Shown here in pieces: positions 7,086-8,908 of a DNA stretch of 8,908 bases. The notes beneath the pieces were generated by a model that was not told the origin of the DNA, ran no database searches, and saw only the letters and a program-made list of their open reading frames with translations. Within the stretch, counting starts at the first letter, position 1, and each line of letters starts with the position of its first letter. The translations under genes and the position numbers were made by a program. This stretch comes from Pseudomonadota bacterium (GTDB taxonomy: Bacteria; Pseudomonadota; Gammaproteobacteria; Pseudomonadales; Azotimanducaceae), in contig JAACDS010000317.1 of NCBI GenBank assembly GCA_009936895.1, positions 1-8,908 of the forward strand. The letters are read 5' to 3'.

Positions 7086-8230
7086 ACGCGCCAGAGACGC
7101 CAGCGCAGAAAATGAGCGCCGAGCAAGGCGTGTTTCATGATCTGACCGTAGTTGACGTGAGCGGCAGCGTGGCCACCAGCTATGCCGCCAAGCTCTTCGC
7201 CGACTACGGCGCCGTAGTGGTAAACCTCGAACCAGCAAAGGGCTTTGCCACCAGAACGCTGCCGCCGTTGCTAGCCAATGGCGACAGTGCCATGCATGCC
7301 TATCTGCACACCAACAAGCAAAGTGTGGTCGCAACGCACCCGCGTCTCACGGACGAACCGGTTCTTCGTCGGGCAGATCTGGTGATATTCGATCCGGACT
7401 GCCTGGCCCAAGCGGACGGCCTGTCAGACATCAAGACCAACACCTGCGCGATCAGCTGGTATGGGTTAACCGGACCCTACAGCGACATGAGCGGTTCCGA
7501 TGCCGCGATTCATGCGTTGAGTGGATTGATGCGTGGCATAGGAAATCCTGAAGGCCCCCCCATTATCCCCCCGGGCTTTCAGGCACAAATCATTGGTGGC
7601 CTTAGCGCCTATAACGGCGCGTTGGGACATCTGTTGGCTCAGCGCATGGGCAATCGCCGTGACCACTTTCAACTGGACGCCAGCGTTCTCGAAGCCAACA
7701 TGTGCTTCACCGACTTGGCGGCGATCAACGCCTACATGGGCAACCCTCAGCCACCCAGAATGGGTATCAATCGATTTCCCCCCACGTACCCGCTGGGTAT
7801 ATGGCCGTGTCAGGACGGCTGGCTGGGTGTAACGAATCTAACACCCGGCCAGTGGAAGGCTTTTTGCAAACTGCTGAATCTGGAGCATTTTGCCGACATT
7901 GAGCTGTTTCAGAGCAGCGTGAGTCGATTGGAATCTGCTGACCTGCTCGAACCGGAGATACTCGCCGCATTATCCCATCACAGCGCCGAGGATCTGTTCT
8001 ATCGCGGACAGGCCATGCGCATTCCGCTGGCTCGGGTACCGACCATGGAAGAGTTGTTCGACGTCGATCAATATCGCAGCCGGCAAGCTTTCAGCCAGGT
8101 GGAAGCAGCCGGTGAGACGTTTGCTGCGCCATCCACTCCGTTCCGCCTGTTTTCGACTCCACCTAACCTTGGCGGACCTGTTGCCGGGCTAGGCGCTGAC
8201 AACGCGCTGTGGAGTGCCGATCATGCATAA
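7082..8230 (+). CDS. CaiB/BaiF-family CoA-transferase-like protein lacking the catalytic Asp
   Basis: A divergent 382-residue class III CoA-transferase homologue. The fold signatures are recognisable: DLTVVDVSGSVATSYAAKLFADYG (20-43, shortened here), VVVNLEPAKG (45-54), SWYGLTGPY (125-133) and the C-terminal IPLARVPTMEELFDVDQYRSRQAF. In the loop where relatives carry the nucleophile (GDxxxG), this protein reads FQAQIIGGL, placing Gln169 at the Asp position. The segment between residues 54 and 100 is also short and degenerate. It may therefore be a non-catalytic or structural subunit acting with the canonical transferase that overlaps it by 8 nt. The start could be TTG 7082, which overlaps the hydrolase stop and has GGCGGAA upstream, or ATG 7112, ten codons later; ribosome sites at both are weak. 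Not a pseudogene by appearance: the frame is intact and the domain full length. Confidence 0.87.
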   Translation: MNAPETPAQKMSAEQGVFHDLTVVDVSGSVATSYAAKLFADYGAVVVNLEPAKGFATRTLPPLLANGDSAMHAYLHTNKQSVVATHPRLTDEPVLRRADLVIFDPDCLAQADGLSDIKTNTCAISWYGLTGPYSDMSGSDAAIHALSGLMRGIGNPEGPPIIPPGFQAQIIGGLSAYNGALGHLLAQRMGNRRDHFQLDASVLEANMCFTDLAAINAYMGNPQPPRMGINRFPPTYPLGIWPCQDGWLGVTNLTPGQWKAFCKLLNLEHFADIELFQSSVSRLESADLLEPEILAALSHHSAEDLFYRGQAMRIPLARVPTMEELFDVDQYRSRQAFSQVEAAGETFAAPSTPFRLFSTPPNLGGPVAGLGADNALWSADHA

Positions 8231-8908
8231 AGCCCTCGAAGGCCTGCGCATCATTGATCTGACCATGGGGTGGGCAGGACCACTAGCCACACGCAATCTC
8301 GCGGACATGGGGGCTCAGGTCATCAAAGTAGAAAGCTGCGAACGCTTCGACTGGTGGCGCAGCTGGGAGGCCACCGAAGCATGGATTGCAGACAACGGCG
8401 CTGAAAAGTCACCTCAGTATCTTTCGGTGAACCGCAACAAACTCGATATCCCCTTGGATCTGGAACATCCTCGAGGACGAGAGCTACTCCTGCAGCTGGT
8501 GGCTACCGCCGACGCCCTCGTCGAGAACTATTCCGGCGGCGTGCTACCCAAACTCAGACTCGACTACCGGCACTTGATTGAGGCTAACCCACAGCTGGTC
8601 ATGGTCTCTATGCCCGCCTTTGGCAGCACGGGCCCTTGGTCGGAATTTCGCGCCTACGGCTCGACGGTTGAGCATTCCTCCGGCCTTCCCCATTTGGTTG
8701 GTGACCCGGATCAGCCGCCGACGATGCAGCATGTGGCGTTTGGCGACGCCGTGGGCGGGCTCAATGGCACAGCGGCCATTCTGACGGCACTGTGGCACAA
8801 GCAACGCACCGGCCAAGGTCAGTTTGTCGACCTGAGCCAAGTGGAATGCCTGCTGCCTCTCGCCGCTCAAGGTGTGCTACATCAGTCGGTGCACGGCACA
8901 GCCCCAGA
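8223..8908 (+). CDS. class III CoA-transferase (CaiB/BaiF family), 3'-truncated by window edge
   Basis: An open frame from ATG 8223 to the window end gives 228 complete codons of a protein whose family usually reaches about 400. It overlaps the preceding transferase gene by 8 nt, the start lying inside the upstream stop region (ATGCATAA), which favours coupled translation. Visible signatures: LEGLRIIDLTMGWAGPLATR (5-24), DMGAQVIKVES (28-38), a Trp-rich FDWWRSWEATEAW stretch (42-54), SVNRNKLDIPLDL (68-80), ADALVENYSGGVLPKL (96-111), SMPAFGSTGPW (129-139) and the catalytic loop VAFGDAVGGLNG with Asp175. GQGQFVDLSQVEC follows, the normal second conserved strand. It should be the active CoA-transferring partner of the Asp-less protein upstream. 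Donor and acceptor acids are unknown. The missing C-terminal half prevents finer placement. Confidence 0.92.
   Translation, partial: MHKALEGLRIIDLTMGWAGPLATRNLADMGAQVIKVESCERFDWWRSWEATEAWIADNGAEKSPQYLSVNRNKLDIPLDLEHPRGRELLLQLVATADALVENYSGGVLPKLRLDYRHLIEANPQLVMVSMPAFGSTGPWSEFRAYGSTVEHSSGLPHLVGDPDQPPTMQHVAFGDAVGGLNGTAAILTALWHKQRTGQGQFVDLSQVECLLPLAAQGVLHQSVHGTAP

Noticed and set aside
7082..8230. The Asp-less CoA-transferase as a decaying pseudogene
   Set aside because: The frame is uninterrupted, the C-terminal motifs are preserved and both neighbours overlap it tightly, which fits a maintained gene better than a decaying one.

Overview
The window is a dense bacterial chromosomal segment, apparently a catabolic island built around acyl-CoA chemistry. 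It has nine protein-coding genes and almost no spacer: the longest non-coding stretch is 63 nt (6045-6107), so no gap exceeds 300 bases. I saw no tRNA, rRNA, CRISPR array, insertion sequence or phage gene. Moderately high GC, proteobacterial-looking protein sequences and tight gene packing suggest a free-living proteobacterium, most likely a gammaproteobacterium. That assignment is inference from protein style and not a database result.

Left block (1-5392, + strand): a 5'-truncated acyl-CoA dehydrogenase, a class III (CaiB/BaiF) CoA-transferase with its catalytic Asp, a crotonase-fold hydratase/isomerase, a VAO-type FAD oxidase resembling alditol/sugar-lactone oxidases, and a luciferase-like (LLM) flavin/F420 oxidoreductase. 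Gaps are 6, 20, 19 and 8 nt, so this is very probably one transcript. Middle (5400-6044, - strand): one HAD-family phosphatase, convergent with the LLM gene (7 nt apart) and divergent from the next gene. Right block (6108-8908, + strand): a soluble epoxide hydrolase with a complete catalytic set, then two class III CoA-transferase genes in tandem. The hydrolase stop overlaps the likely TTG start of the first transferase, and the two transferases overlap by 8 nt. The second runs off the right edge.

Taken together, the genes could activate an organic acid by CoA transfer (up to three CaiB/BaiF proteins), desaturate it (acyl-CoA dehydrogenase), hydrate or isomerise it (crotonase) and handle oxygenated or epoxide intermediates (FAD oxidase, LLM enzyme, epoxide hydrolase). 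The substrate cannot be read from the sequence. The most notable observation is the tandem CoA-transferase pair: the first partner has Gln where the family's catalytic Asp should be, while its overlapping neighbour keeps the Asp. This suggests an obligate heteromeric CoA-transferase with one catalytic and one non-catalytic subunit. The crotonase also lacks both classical catalytic glutamates and may use an Asp instead.
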